A stretch of DNA of 28,733 nucleotides from CAZKUR01 sp964556005 (GCA_964556005.1 CAZKUR010000051.1:1-28733), one strand, 5' to 3'; counted from the first letter of the stretch, positions 16,310 through 24,727 are shown. Translations and numbers: made by a program. The notes: generated by a model from the sequence alone, not told the origin.

Positions 16310-16602
16310 TTTTTTATTGAGTTGTACACAATTCAAAGAGATTTTTTCTCTGTGTATTCGTATGGCTGCAGAAGTTAGTTGTATTACTGTTAAGAGTCTT
16401 TAAAAAGTGAAATGGAATTAATGAAGAACCATATGAAACTGCAGAGAATTATAAGTCCTAAAAACTTTAATAGAAAAATCAGTAATACTACAATATAAGT
16501 TCATATTTAAATTATTTCCCTGATTAGTTCTTACACCTTTTAAAAAAGTTAGGTTGGTATTCTACATCTTCGACAGGAGAAGAATATAAATAACACTCAA
16601 TA

Positions 16603-17370
16603 TTAATTTACTACTTTCACAACTATAACCGTAACATTATCCATGCCTCCCCGCTTATTAGCCAAAGATATTAATTCCCCGCAAGAATCCCTTGGATTAT
16701 TTGAAGTTACTATTTTTAATATTTCATTTTCAGTTACCGGAGAAAGGCCATCCGAACACAAAATAAATATTAGTCCTTCTTTTAATTGAATATTTTCGAT
16801 TATATCTATTTCCACTTTTTCTTTGATGCCCAAAGCACGGGTAAGAACTGATTTTGCCGGATAAAACACCGCCTCCTCTTTTGTGATTATTCCTTCCTTT
16901 AAAAGTTCGTTTACCCTTGTATGATCTGTAGTCAATTGTTCGATTTTATTTTTTTCTACTTTATAAATTCTTGAATCGCCTACATGACCGATTGCTGCGT
17001 AATTATTTTTCAAAAAGAGAATAGAACAAGTGGTCCCCATTCTTCTTAATCCCTCATAATCTGCTCCTGCATTAAAAATTTTAGTATTGGCATTTTCTAT
17101 AGCCTGTTTAAGAAACAATAAGGAGTTTGATGGAATCAAATTTGAATAACTTTCTTTAACGGTGGCAATAGCTAAAGTGCTTGCTTCTTTTCCGCCAACA
17201 TGTCCACCCATGCCATCTGCAATAATAAAAAGCTGGCCTTTTTCTGAATCAAGACTTAAATCATCAGAAGTGTAAATACCGAAACTATCCTGGTTTTCTT
17301 CTCTGACCAATCCAATGTCTGAACTGCCTGAGTAAATAATAGATAGTTTATCATTATTAAATTTGTGCAT
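16603..17370 (-). CDS. PPM/PP2C-type serine/threonine protein phosphatase
   Basis: Metal-dependent protein phosphatase of 255 residues, the normal size for the bacterial single-domain PstP/Stp type. The metal-binding motifs are complete: SDIGLVREENQDSFG (D28), ADGMGGHVGG (D52/G53), GHVGDSRIY, LCSDGLS (D207) and GGMDNVTVIVV (D244/N245). It is cytosolic, with no membrane segment. Such phosphatases usually oppose a Hanks-type kinase, but no kinase is visible nearby. The gene is monocistronic and convergent with the upstream peptidase. No clear Shine-Dalgarno sequence. Confidence 0.95.
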   Translation of the reverse strand: MHKFNNDKLSIIYSGSSDIGLVREENQDSFGIYTSDDLSLDSEKGQLFIIADGMGGHVGGKEASTLAIATVKESYSNLIPSNSLLFLKQAIENANTKIFNAGADYEGLRRMGTTCSILFLKNNYAAIGHVGDSRIYKVEKNKIEQLTTDHTRVNELLKEGIITKEEAVFYPAKSVLTRALGIKEKVEIDIIENIQLKEGLIFILCSDGLSPVTENEILKIVTSNNPRDSCGELISLANKRGGMDNVTVIVVKVVN

Positions 17371-17790
17371 AATAATTTTTAATTCTTAATGATAAATCAT
17401 CACCTAAATTGAAAATAATTGTTATCATTTACGGAGGAACAAATTAATTCACTTTTTATTAGAGCGAATAAGCCTGCTCTAAAAAAGTGAATTGAAAAAA
17501 AATAAGATTTTATCTTGATTCAAAATCGGAACTAAGAATAAGAAAATTAACCTTTTTAGTTATGCTTTATGAAACTTCACTACATGAAATGCAGCTCTTC
17601 GCATTGTGAAGATTCTGCCGATGAATAAAGTGTAACTTTTATATTCCCGAATAAATTCAATCTTGCGTACAAGAGTGACTCGGTAAAACTGACTTAAATT
17701 ATAAAATGAATCAAAAAAAATGATGACGAATTATTCGAAAAATAAATTAATCCAATTAAAATCTATTGTCAATGGAAATTTTAAATTTAC
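17371..17790. other. 420-base gene-free stretch after the TonB receptor
   Basis: Lies between the phosphatase start and the TonB receptor stop, both on the minus strand. It holds the long hairpin at 17446-17493 and a weaker interrupted one (GCAG/CTTC at 17591-17600 pairing with GAAG/CTGC at 17608-17618). No open frame looks coding. The phosphatase promoter must be in the left part. Confidence 0.5.
17446..17493. terminator. long dyad, probable terminator for the TonB operon
   Basis: AATTCACTTTTTATTAGAGC (17446-17465) pairs with 17476-17493 across a ten-base loop, leaving only two unpaired bases in the left arm. The loop-proximal TTAGAGC/GCTCTAA part with adjoining A/T runs would work as a terminator on either strand. 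It lies about 300 bases after the TonB receptor stop. Confidence 0.6.
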
Positions 17791-20181
17791 TTAAAGTTCG
17801 TACCGTAATTTAAATGTAACATTTCTTCTTTCCTCAAAGCTTGCGCCGCTGAAAAACGCTCCTTTAATTAAATGGGAATGATCAAAAATATTGGTAATAT
17901 ACAATGACGGCTCAAGCGAATGCCCGTCTCCTAATGAAAAGATATAACCACCGGAAAGATTAAAAATCCATGAAGGAGTTGTGTGCGCTCCCTGGTTGAA
18001 ATCAAATAATCCGGTTTTAAATACAAAGCTGTCATTGCCGTTGGCTAATCCGCTTCCGTAGATTCCAACAAGATTAAGAAACCAGCTCTGCGGCTGGTAA
18101 TTTAATCCTATAACTGCGGATAATCTTTGATCGTGGTCTAAATCAAAAGGAACGGTCGAATTATCTTGAGGTAAAAATCCACCTGAAACAGGACCTGTTC
18201 CATATGCATGAATTATTGATCCGTTAAGATATGCGGAAAATGGACTTGCAGGATTTCCATAGTTTAAGCTTAATTCTATCCCGCTCACCTTAACTTTGTT
18301 TATATTGACATTTACTCTTATTGTACTTGAGCCAAGAGTTTCGTCATCTAAACCTGGAGATGCATCTTTATGAAAATAATCGAGTTTTGCCGATATGCCG
18401 TAATTGAAGCTATGAATAATTCCGACTTCATAAAGATTATCTCTTTCCGGCAAAGTTGCCGTAGAAGAATCGCCGACTGTAGTTGCAATTGAAGCTAATC
18501 CTTCGATATTTGTAGGCATAAAAAGTCTGTCGTAACTTAGATATAACGTATTGGCTTCATCAAGAAAGAAGCTGAATTTCACGCGAGGACTAACTTGCTT
18601 TTGCAGCGGAATAGAGGGAGCAATATGTTGATCATATCTTACACCGGCTTCTATCATTGACCATTCGGCAGGCCGGATTTCACTTTCAAGAAATAACCCG
18701 AAATCTGATCCGGTGAAATTAGTACTATTGACTGGCCCGTTCCCGTTTAGTTCCCGAAAATTAAAAGTCTCTGTACCATTAGTTATATTTAAGCTTGTTC
18801 CTCCGGCGAAGCTTAATTCATGTGAAATCCTGTTGTTGTATTTAATTCTTGTCCCATATGTAAGAAATTTTCTGTTTTGGTCTACTGTATAGGATGTTAT
18901 TGTGTCGCTGCCGATAAATTGTCTTGTTTGATCGAAAGGACTTGTGTTAAACTTAAGTCCCCCTTCTCTTAGATATAAACCGATGAATAGATCTTTTTCA
19001 TGATCGGCTTCTGATGAAATAGTATGGAAGAATGATATGGTTTGAAATGCGTTATTACTATTTTGTGTATCAAAGTTAATTCCTTCAACAGGGTCAAAGG
19101 GAATTTGTGTTTGAGTTTCACTGAAATTTAAATTCGAAGTTATATAATTATTATTGTTAAAAATATAATCCATCTTTCCGTAAAGAAAATAATCGAAACC
19201 ATGATCGTTAAATAAAGCAGACACAGGCTGGTCAATTCTTCTATCTGTTTCATCTCTTGAACCGGAAAGAAAAATTCCGAAATTTCCCTGATGAGTGCTT
19301 AAAGAAAAGCTTTGCCCGTTTGAATTTAACTTTTTTAAGTTTCCCACATCAGGTCCTAAACCATTGCCAGAGGTAAGATAGCTTCCTGCATAACTTGAAA
19401 GACTTAAATGAAACAGGCCGGGCGGCACCTGGTTTTGAACATTTATTAAAGCTGCAATTTGTCCTCCATATTCAGCCGGAAAGCCGCCGGTATAAAAAGT
19501 AATTAATCTTATTACTTTTGGATCAACTACTTCATTCAATCCACCGAATACTCCCAACGGAATTGGAATTCCATCTATATAATATGAAAATTCACCATGC
19601 TGACCCCTGATGTGAACTTCTCCTGTTGGCGCCCTTACTGCACCTGTTAAGTTTTCCTGTATTACTGTTGTCATCCTTGCAGACGGCGGGGCGTGAAAAG
19701 TTTCACCCTGAAAAGTCTGATAGCCGGTTTTTACATCAACAAAGTTCGATACATGCATTATCTTTGAGCCGGTTACAACTACCTCGCCAAGTCCTATCGC
19801 ACTTTCGGAAAGCTTTAATGTTAACTTAATATTATCATGATCAATACTGACTGGAAGTTTGTAATCCTTGTAACCGATGTAATGCGTTGCGAGTGTATAT
19901 TTACCCAGTTCTAAATCATGAAATATAGATTCGCCCGAATGATTTGTTATGTTGATGTCGAGGATCTTTCCGTCTTTTTGAAGAATTAAGTTGACTAGTT
20001 CAAGAGGTTTGCTGCTTGCTGAATCGACGACAGTTATATAAAGATTAAATGTTTTTTTCGTTTTGTCGCCTAATTTTGTTGAGGCATACGATATTTTACT
20101 AATAAGGGAAATAATTAATAAGATACTTATGAATAAGATAATTTTATATAGTTTTGTTATGCCGACACTTAAATTGTTCAT
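17791..20181 (-). CDS. TonB-dependent outer-membrane receptor
   Basis: A 796-residue outer-membrane gated channel. Layout: signal peptide (about 1-33, ending ISYAS), a carboxypeptidase-regulatory-like beta-sandwich (about 45-125, 'DSASSKPLELVNLILQKDGK'), a plug starting near GEVVVTGSK (about 132-250, with VHIRGQHGEFSYYIDGIP and GGFPAEYGGQ), then a beta barrel ending in FKLRYEL. The front domain is typical of Bacteroidota receptors. The substrate cannot be read directly. Just upstream on the same strand are a small His/Cys protein and znuB/znuC-like transporter genes, so I infer zinc or a related metal. A 190-base gap to the small gene may hold its own promoter. Confidence 0.92.
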   Translation of the reverse strand: MNNLSVGITKLYKIILFISILLIISLISKISYASTKLGDKTKKTFNLYITVVDSASSKPLELVNLILQKDGKILDINITNHSGESIFHDLELGKYTLATHYIGYKDYKLPVSIDHDNIKLTLKLSESAIGLGEVVVTGSKIMHVSNFVDVKTGYQTFQGETFHAPPSARMTTVIQENLTGAVRAPTGEVHIRGQHGEFSYYIDGIPIPLGVFGGLNEVVDPKVIRLITFYTGGFPAEYGGQIAALINVQNQVPPGLFHLSLSSYAGSYLTSGNGLGPDVGNLKKLNSNGQSFSLSTHQGNFGIFLSGSRDETDRRIDQPVSALFNDHGFDYFLYGKMDYIFNNNNYITSNLNFSETQTQIPFDPVEGINFDTQNSNNAFQTISFFHTISSEADHEKDLFIGLYLREGGLKFNTSPFDQTRQFIGSDTITSYTVDQNRKFLTYGTRIKYNNRISHELSFAGGTSLNITNGTETFNFRELNGNGPVNSTNFTGSDFGLFLESEIRPAEWSMIEAGVRYDQHIAPSIPLQKQVSPRVKFSFFLDEANTLYLSYDRLFMPTNIEGLASIATTVGDSSTATLPERDNLYEVGIIHSFNYGISAKLDYFHKDASPGLDDETLGSSTIRVNVNINKVKVSGIELSLNYGNPASPFSAYLNGSIIHAYGTGPVSGGFLPQDNSTVPFDLDHDQRLSAVIGLNYQPQSWFLNLVGIYGSGLANGNDSFVFKTGLFDFNQGAHTTPSWIFNLSGGYIFSLGDGHSLEPSLYITNIFDHSHLIKGAFFSGASFEERRNVTFKLRYEL

Positions 20182-20371
20182 TTAAAAGCTCCAGTTATTA
20201 TTGGTTATTAATCAGCCAGTTCGAAAGATGAGCGTAAATAAAATTTCTGAATTATATACTTCCTCCATATATCAATAAATAAAAGTCTCTTAAAGACACT
20301 TTGTTAAACTGGGTTGTGGAAGCTTATAACATTCGAAGCTCAACTTCTCGATAAGATAAATTTTAGTTTAG

Positions 20372-20734
20372 CTAGATTAAAGCAGGAGGGGCTCTTAACG
20401 GATTACAATTGAAATGATTATGATTTGGAAATGTTTTAATTTCTTTTGGAGCAAACACCTGGGGTTCAATATATTTTTGAACAGCAAGGTTCGCATTGAA
20501 ACTGTAATTTAATACGGTTCTTGTAAATTGTTGAATCATACACTCGTGGTTAATGTCCACAAGCTTATCAAAGGGTCCGCCGGAATTTAACCCAGTATCA
20601 GTTTCAATTTTAAAATTATTAGAAGTAATATCAATATGGTGGTAATGGAATACCGTCAGGGATAGCAAGAACAAGTACGCAGCTAAGAAGAGGTACGAGT
20701 AATGTTTTTGATATTTGTCGAAATGATAATTCAT
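20372..20734 (-). CDS. small His/Cys-rich membrane-anchored protein
   Basis: A 120-residue protein with one hydrophobic segment (about 13-29) that is either a signal anchor or an uncleaved export signal. The exported part carries potential metal ligands in three clusters: H30-Y-H32-H33, H63-E-C65, and H105-N-H107-F-N-C110. The tail is NPLRAPPALI; an 'RAPP' ending recurs in small Bacteroidota proteins encoded near TonB receptors, as I recall. It sits between a znuB-like permease and a TonB receptor, all on the minus strand. I infer a periplasmic zinc-binding or metal-handling accessory; no family is assigned. An inverted repeat CTATATA/TATATAG (20735-20757) abuts its start. Confidence 0.75.
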   Translation of the reverse strand: MNYHFDKYQKHYSYLFLAAYLFLLSLTVFHYHHIDITSNNFKIETDTGLNSGGPFDKLVDINHECMIQQFTRTVLNYSFNANLAVQKYIEPQVFAPKEIKTFPNHNHFNCNPLRAPPALI

Positions 20735-20870
20735 CTATATACAAAAATCATATATAGTAAATTCAATTTCAACATAAATGAGAATAGATTTGAATATAAA
20801 CATTTTAACTTGATATAAATCAATTAGGTGATTATTGAGTGAAGCACATCGGCATACTATAAAAGCTCTT

Positions 20871-21638
20871 TTAAATTTTAGACATCGGTACGGTAATCAA
20901 AAATATAATTGCGCTTGTAATAATCACTAGTGGGCCTGCAGGTAATCCAATAAAAGTTGAAAAGGTTATCCCAACAATTGCCGATATTATTCCGAATATA
21001 CCGGATGCAATACCATACTGAACAAGAGTTTTGCTTATATTCCTTGCAGCCGCCGCAGGGATAGCCACTAAAGCAGCAGTCATCAATCCGCCAACCAGAT
21101 CAACTCCTAATGCGACAATCACAGCGATCGATAAAAGATAAACAAGATTGGAAACCTTTACATTTACTCCCTCTGTTTTTGCAATATCCTCATGAATGTT
21201 TGCAAGCATTATTTTTAAGTAGCTTCGTTTAACCGTAATAAAAACGGCAGTGCATAGAATTACAGAAGTAACTGTTTCGATGACACCGACATTAGAAATA
21301 TCACCGATTAATGCAGCTTCAGCTTTATCGATTGGCAGAAAAAGAAATGCTATTCCGACTCCGGCAGCGAATACTATGGCCGTAAGAGCTTCCATTGGAA
21401 GTTTTGTTTTCATCTCGAGAAGCCAGACCAAAAGGATACCCAAAATAACAAATGGAAATGCACCAAGTGAAAGGCTGAAACCATATATCAATGCCAAAGC
21501 GGCGCCGGGGAGAGCTAGGTGTCCGAGCGGCCCTGCAACAACAGCCATTCTTTTCGAGAGCATCAGTGTTCCAAGGTAAGCTGCTGAACCGGCTATGAAA
21601 ATCCCGCTAATAAGACTTAAGACTAATTGATTCGGCAT
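20871..21638 (-). CDS. znuB: metal ABC transporter permease (ZnuB/ABC-3 family)
   Basis: Inner-membrane permease for zinc or manganese import, 255 residues with about eight to nine hydrophobic segments. Family features are GPLGHLALPGAALA near the N-terminus, ALIGDISNVG in the middle and the conserved 'GGLMTAALVAIPAAAARN' helix. It starts four bases after the ATPase stop, so the two are co-translated. No substrate-binding protein (ZnuA) is present in the window and it must be supplied elsewhere. Zinc versus manganese or iron cannot be settled from the permease sequence; the TonB receptor and His-rich neighbour favour zinc. Confidence 0.92.
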   Translation of the reverse strand: MPNQLVLSLISGIFIAGSAAYLGTLMLSKRMAVVAGPLGHLALPGAALALIYGFSLSLGAFPFVILGILLVWLLEMKTKLPMEALTAIVFAAGVGIAFLFLPIDKAEAALIGDISNVGVIETVTSVILCTAVFITVKRSYLKIMLANIHEDIAKTEGVNVKVSNLVYLLSIAVIVALGVDLVGGLMTAALVAIPAAAARNISKTLVQYGIASGIFGIISAIVGITFSTFIGLPAGPLVIITSAIIFLITVPMSKI

Positions 21639-21642
21639 TAAA

Positions 21643-22344
21643 CTATGACTCCTTGTGGTGCGTATAAAATTTTATATCGGTTTTGTAAATATCATGCAGT
21701 ACTTCCGGTGTCAATATTTCTTCAGGAACACCAAAACATCTTTTACCAAACCTTGATAAACAAAGTACATGTGTTGAGTTTGCATAAACTATATTAAGAT
21801 CGTGAGTAACGTTAAAGATTGTCAGCTTATGATTTTGCCAGATATTTTTAAGCAGCGAATAAATAGTCTCACCACCAGCGACATCAACTGCAGTTGTAGG
21901 TTCATCTAAAAACAATATATTTGGACGTGATGCTAAAACCCACGCAACCAGCATCCTCTGAAATTCGCCGCCTGATAAGTAACCGGCTCTTTTATTTAAA
22001 ACGTTGCTGTCAAGGTCAACAAGGGAAAGATGCTTAAGGATTTCCTCATTTTTTACTTTTTTGAGAGAGAAAAAGTCTTTAACAGTAAGCGGTAGATCTC
22101 TTACGGACATTTGATTCATTCCCTGCGGCAGATAGCCGATTCTCGGTTTCTTATACCAAATCAATTCTCCATTATAAGGTAAAAGTCCCAAAAGCGACTT
22201 CACTAATACAGTCTTACCTGACCCGTTTGGACCGAGTATCGTTAGAAACTCACCTTCATCAACGCTGAAATTTAATCCCGATAAAACCGGGTTCTTATCT
22301 AAAGTTACTTTAAAATTTTTAACTTCCAACAGAACTTCGCTCAT
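21643..22344 (-). CDS. znuC: metal ABC transporter ATP-binding protein (ZnuC-like)
   Basis: ATPase partner of the ABC-3 permease. I choose the ATG at 22344 (233 residues, MSEVLLEVKNF): it has AAGGAA seven bases upstream, while the longer frame to 22383 adds 13 residues not typical of the family. Motifs on this numbering: Walker A GPNGSGKT (38-45), Q-loop near YLPQGMNQ, signature LSGGEFQR (123-130), Walker B ILFLDEP (143-149) and switch histidine H181 in VTHD. First gene of the leftward metal-uptake cluster. A perfect 12-base palindrome about 58 bases upstream may be its operator. Confidence 0.93.
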   Translation of the reverse strand: MSEVLLEVKNFKVTLDKNPVLSGLNFSVDEGEFLTILGPNGSGKTVLVKSLLGLLPYNGELIWYKKPRIGYLPQGMNQMSVRDLPLTVKDFFSLKKVKNEEILKHLSLVDLDSNVLNKRAGYLSGGEFQRMLVAWVLASRPNILFLDEPTTAVDVAGGETIYSLLKNIWQNHKLTIFNVTHDLNIVYANSTHVLCLSRFGKRCFGVPEEILTPEVLHDIYKTDIKFYTHHKES

Positions 22345-22401
22345 TAGTATTCCTTTATAAAATACCTGACTGAAAAACCACAAATATTACTGAGTTTATT
22401 A

Positions 22402-22413
22402 CAAATGCATTTG
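22402..22413. promoter_or_regulatory. palindrome upstream of znuC, possible metalloregulator site
   Basis: CAAATGCATTTG is a perfect 12-base palindrome 58-69 bases before the chosen znuC start. It lies where a Zur/Fur-type repressor site would be expected, but it does not match a known consensus that I can name. Confidence 0.3.
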
Positions 22414-22492
22414 GAAATTTAATAAAAATGTATTTAGGTTACTAAAAACTTCGCAATGAAGGGAACTGGATGCTGAATTCGCTTTGCTGGTT

Positions 22493-22537
22493 ATTCGTAA
22501 TTGGTCATTGGTAATTCGTAATTGGTCATTGGTAATT
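22493..22537. repeat. 21-base tandem repeat, left of the gap
   Basis: Two exact copies of ATTCGTAATTGGTCATTGGT plus A (22493-22513 and 22514-22534) and the start of a third, running into the N block. The same array recurs after the gap. Confidence 0.85.
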
Positions 22538-22637
22538 NNNNNNNNNNNNNNNNNNNNNNNNNNNNNNNNNNNNNNNNNNNNNNNNNNNNNNNNNNNNNNN
22601 NNNNNNNNNNNNNNNNNNNNNNNNNNNNNNNNNNNNN
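22538..22637. other. assembly gap of exactly 100 N
   Basis: A round-number N block is a conventional placeholder, so its length says nothing about the real distance. The 55 bases before it (22483-22537) and after it (22638-22692) are identical. Confidence 0.98.
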
Positions 22638-22692
22638 TTTGCTGGTTATTCGTAATTGGTCATTGGTAATTCGTAATTGGTCATTGGTAATT
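22638..22692. repeat. 21-base tandem repeat, right of the gap (duplicate of 22483-22537)
   Basis: Base-for-base copy of the sequence left of the gap, including two 21-base units (22648-22668, 22669-22689). It then continues into degenerate units (TTTGCAATTGGTAAATAGTC) to about 22725. Confidence 0.85.
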
Positions 22693-22749
22693 TGCAATTG
22701 GTAAATAGTCAATTGTCAGTGGTCAAACATCAATCATCCATCCATATTC

Positions 22750-23370
22750 TTAGCAGGAACATGTAAGATTTCCGGATTTAACTTTTTCAAACGCTTCCCT
22801 ACCTTCTTTGAAAGAATAATATGCAATCCCCAATGAACCTAATGAATCGAAATAGCCGATCTTAAATATTGCATACAACCCGCTTGATGCAAGTAATATC
22901 ATGGAAAGATAAAAGCATGTTCTTGTACATTCTGCATCCGCAATAATTGCATCTGAATGCAGTTCGTTACCTATCTTAATTTTTGCATTTAATAAGTAAT
23001 ACATTGCAGCAATAGATATAACTGAAATTATGATACCTGGAATTGTTGTCTGCGGCTGCACTTTTTGGATGACATTCATAATTGCACCGAAAATTAATCC
23101 GGCTGAAAGCAGATAAAAGCCGGAACCGGTAATTCTCAAAGCGGTTTTTTCAAATATATCCCAGTTATTTGGATTTGAAGATTTCATTCTAAGAATCATA
23201 TGTGCAATTCCAAGACCTGAAATGACTTCAACAAAACTATCGATTCCAAATCCCAAAAGCGTTAAAGTATTATCACTCATACCGAATTGAACAGAGACTA
23301 TACCCTCAACTAAATTATAAATAATTGTAATTAACGCGAGAGTGAAAGCTATTTTTAATTTTCTATTCAT
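22750..23370 (-). CDS. short CDF-like cation transporter, membrane domain only
   Basis: A 206-residue integral membrane protein with about six hydrophobic segments. The second segment, FGIDSFVEVISG (D44, E48), aligns with the metal-site helix of cation diffusion facilitators (DSLVD in YiiP). The fifth-helix equivalent reads SDAIIADAECTRTC, where the usual HxxxD appears replaced by D145/E147 and C148/C152. The cytoplasmic C-terminal domain of CDF proteins is absent; the protein ends KSGNLTCSC. CDF proteins export zinc, iron or related metals; the direction and metal here are inferred. It reads toward the zinc-type uptake genes but is separated from them by the repeat and gap. Confidence 0.75.
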   Translation of the reverse strand: MNRKLKIAFTLALITIIYNLVEGIVSVQFGMSDNTLTLLGFGIDSFVEVISGLGIAHMILRMKSSNPNNWDIFEKTALRITGSGFYLLSAGLIFGAIMNVIQKVQPQTTIPGIIISVISIAAMYYLLNAKIKIGNELHSDAIIADAECTRTCFYLSMILLASSGLYAIFKIGYFDSLGSLGIAYYSFKEGREAFEKVKSGNLTCSC

Positions 23371-23618
23371 TCTATATTTTAATAATTGATGCGAATTTAA
23401 TTATGAATCGAAGATGACTTCTTTTGCAATCCGTTAATTATAAGAAAAGATATCATATTTGAGTTTTAAGATAGTAACAAACTTAATAATGTATAGTGTT
23501 TATTAATAAAAATATTGTGCTGTAAAATATTCTACCAAAATCTATTATTGTTCTAGAAAATTTTATAATATAGTTTCAACTTACAATTTAGTCGAAATTT
23601 ACAGCAGGAATCAAATAA

Positions 23619-24590
23619 ATGAAACCACATTGCATTCTTTTAAGGGTGACTATTGTTTTGTCCTTATCGTCATTTTTCTTTTCACAATCCATTGCTCAAA
23701 TAAAAAACCAGCAAGATAATTTGCGTTATCCATACTTACATTATGAATATGGTTTTGATAACAACCCATTTACAATTAAATTAGATCAGTTAAACGGATA
23801 TAATTTAAGCTCTGTCCCTCCTGATAATCTGAATACAAGCCCGCCCGATTTAACACTCTTCAGCGGGATAGGAAATAATTTTTTAAATAGCTTTAAAGGC
23901 AACAATCTTTATCTACAATTGGCTGCTGTTGCATCCACCGCATTGATTGTTTATACAAACACAGATTATAACGTTGAACATTATTTCAACCAGCATGAAC
24001 AATACGGCAACCTGGGAAGGCCTCCAGTTCATTTTGCGATGTTGTTTCCTTTTGTTATCGGCGGAGGGCTTTATGCTTACGGAAAGCTCGGTAAAAATGA
24101 TGAAGTATTAGGTGCTTCATTTGCAGTGTTGCAATCCAGCTTACTCTGTTTTTTGTATAATTCTTTTTTAAAAGCAATAACCGGACGTCCCCACCCTGAT
24201 TGGCGCCACAACAGCAACATGAAAGATCTAAGTAAAACTTTTAGATTTGGTTTTTTACGCGGAGGAATTTACTGGGGCTGGCCTTCCGGCCATACTTCCT
24301 CAACGATGGCAGTAGTAGCAGCACTAACAAGCTTCTATCCTCATAATACATGGCTAAAAATAGCCGGATTCGGTTATGTAGCCTATATGATGTTTGCCGT
24401 TTCTTCATTAAATCGAGGTGGAATGCATTGGTTTTCGGATGCCGTAGCTGCTGCATTTACATCTTATGCAATTGGGTCAACCGTCGGGAAATTTTATCGA
24501 AGTAAATTTGATAATTCACCGGTTAATTCCTCACCGGTAATCAGCCCGTTGTCAAATCAAATAGGATTCGGTTTTTCTATACCGTTTTGA
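23619..24590 (+). CDS. PAP2-family phosphatase with altered third motif
   Basis: A 323-residue envelope protein. The signal peptide ends near SIAQIK, and several hydrophobic segments follow from about residue 95. PAP2 motifs: K185-AITGR190-P, P222-SGH225 and, third, S263-LNRGGMH270WFSD274. The catalytic histidines and the aspartate are present, but the motif-three arginine (SRxxxxxHxxxD) is leucine 264, with R266 two residues later. Family members dephosphorylate lipid phosphates such as undecaprenyl pyrophosphate, phosphatidic acid or lipid A; the substrate is unknown. The ~95-residue N-terminal region and the C-terminal tail (IGFGFSIPF, strand-like) are extra to the core domain. GCAGGA is a weak ribosome site. 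Confidence 0.87.
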   Translation: MKPHCILLRVTIVLSLSSFFFSQSIAQIKNQQDNLRYPYLHYEYGFDNNPFTIKLDQLNGYNLSSVPPDNLNTSPPDLTLFSGIGNNFLNSFKGNNLYLQLAAVASTALIVYTNTDYNVEHYFNQHEQYGNLGRPPVHFAMLFPFVIGGGLYAYGKLGKNDEVLGASFAVLQSSLLCFLYNSFLKAITGRPHPDWRHNSNMKDLSKTFRFGFLRGGIYWGWPSGHTSSTMAVVAALTSFYPHNTWLKIAGFGYVAYMMFAVSSLNRGGMHWFSDAVAAAFTSYAIGSTVGKFYRSKFDNSPVNSSPVISPLSNQIGFGFSIPF

Positions 24591-24645
24591 TAAAATTATT
24601 TTCAAAATATGGTAGTGTGATAAGAAAAGAAGGTTTACTAAAAGC

Positions 24646-24692
24646 AAAGCCGTTCAGGAAGTAAAACTTATTTTTCCCGAACGGCTTTTCAA
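24646..24692. terminator. bidirectional terminator between PAP2 and cytochrome genes
   Basis: AAAGCCGTTCAGG (24646-24658) pairs with CCCGAACGGCTTT (24676-24688) at 12 of 13 positions, with a T run on the plus strand and an A run before it for the minus strand. The genes on both sides are convergent. Confidence 0.85.
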
Positions 24693-24727
24693 TATTTAAT
24701 AATAAATTACGATAGTTTTATATCGAA

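Larger units (their letters stand above)
22345..22749. other. intergenic stretch with palindrome, tandem repeat and assembly gap
   Basis: Between znuC and the CDF-like gene, both leftward. From left to right: the znuC leader, palindrome CAAATGCATTTG (22402-22413), a 21-base tandem repeat, 100 N, and the same repeat again. The frames that can be read here are translations of the repeat and are not genes. Confidence 0.7.

Noticed and set aside
16325..16356. Interrupted hairpin TACACA...AGAGA/TCTC...TGTGTA between the convergent peptidase and phosphatase genes as a terminator.
   Set aside because: A six-base one-sided bulge and a weak stem; not strong enough to list as a terminator.
17591..17618. 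Interrupted stem GCAG/CTTC...GAAG/CTGC as a structured RNA.
   Set aside because: Short stems with internal loops; no conserved RNA family is recognisable.
22484..22712. Open frames on both strands across the N block.
   Set aside because: They translate the tandem repeat and the placeholder N; no protein can be supported.
22493..22725. The 21-base repeats as a CRISPR array.
   Set aside because: The units are directly adjacent with no unique spacers, and no cas genes are present.
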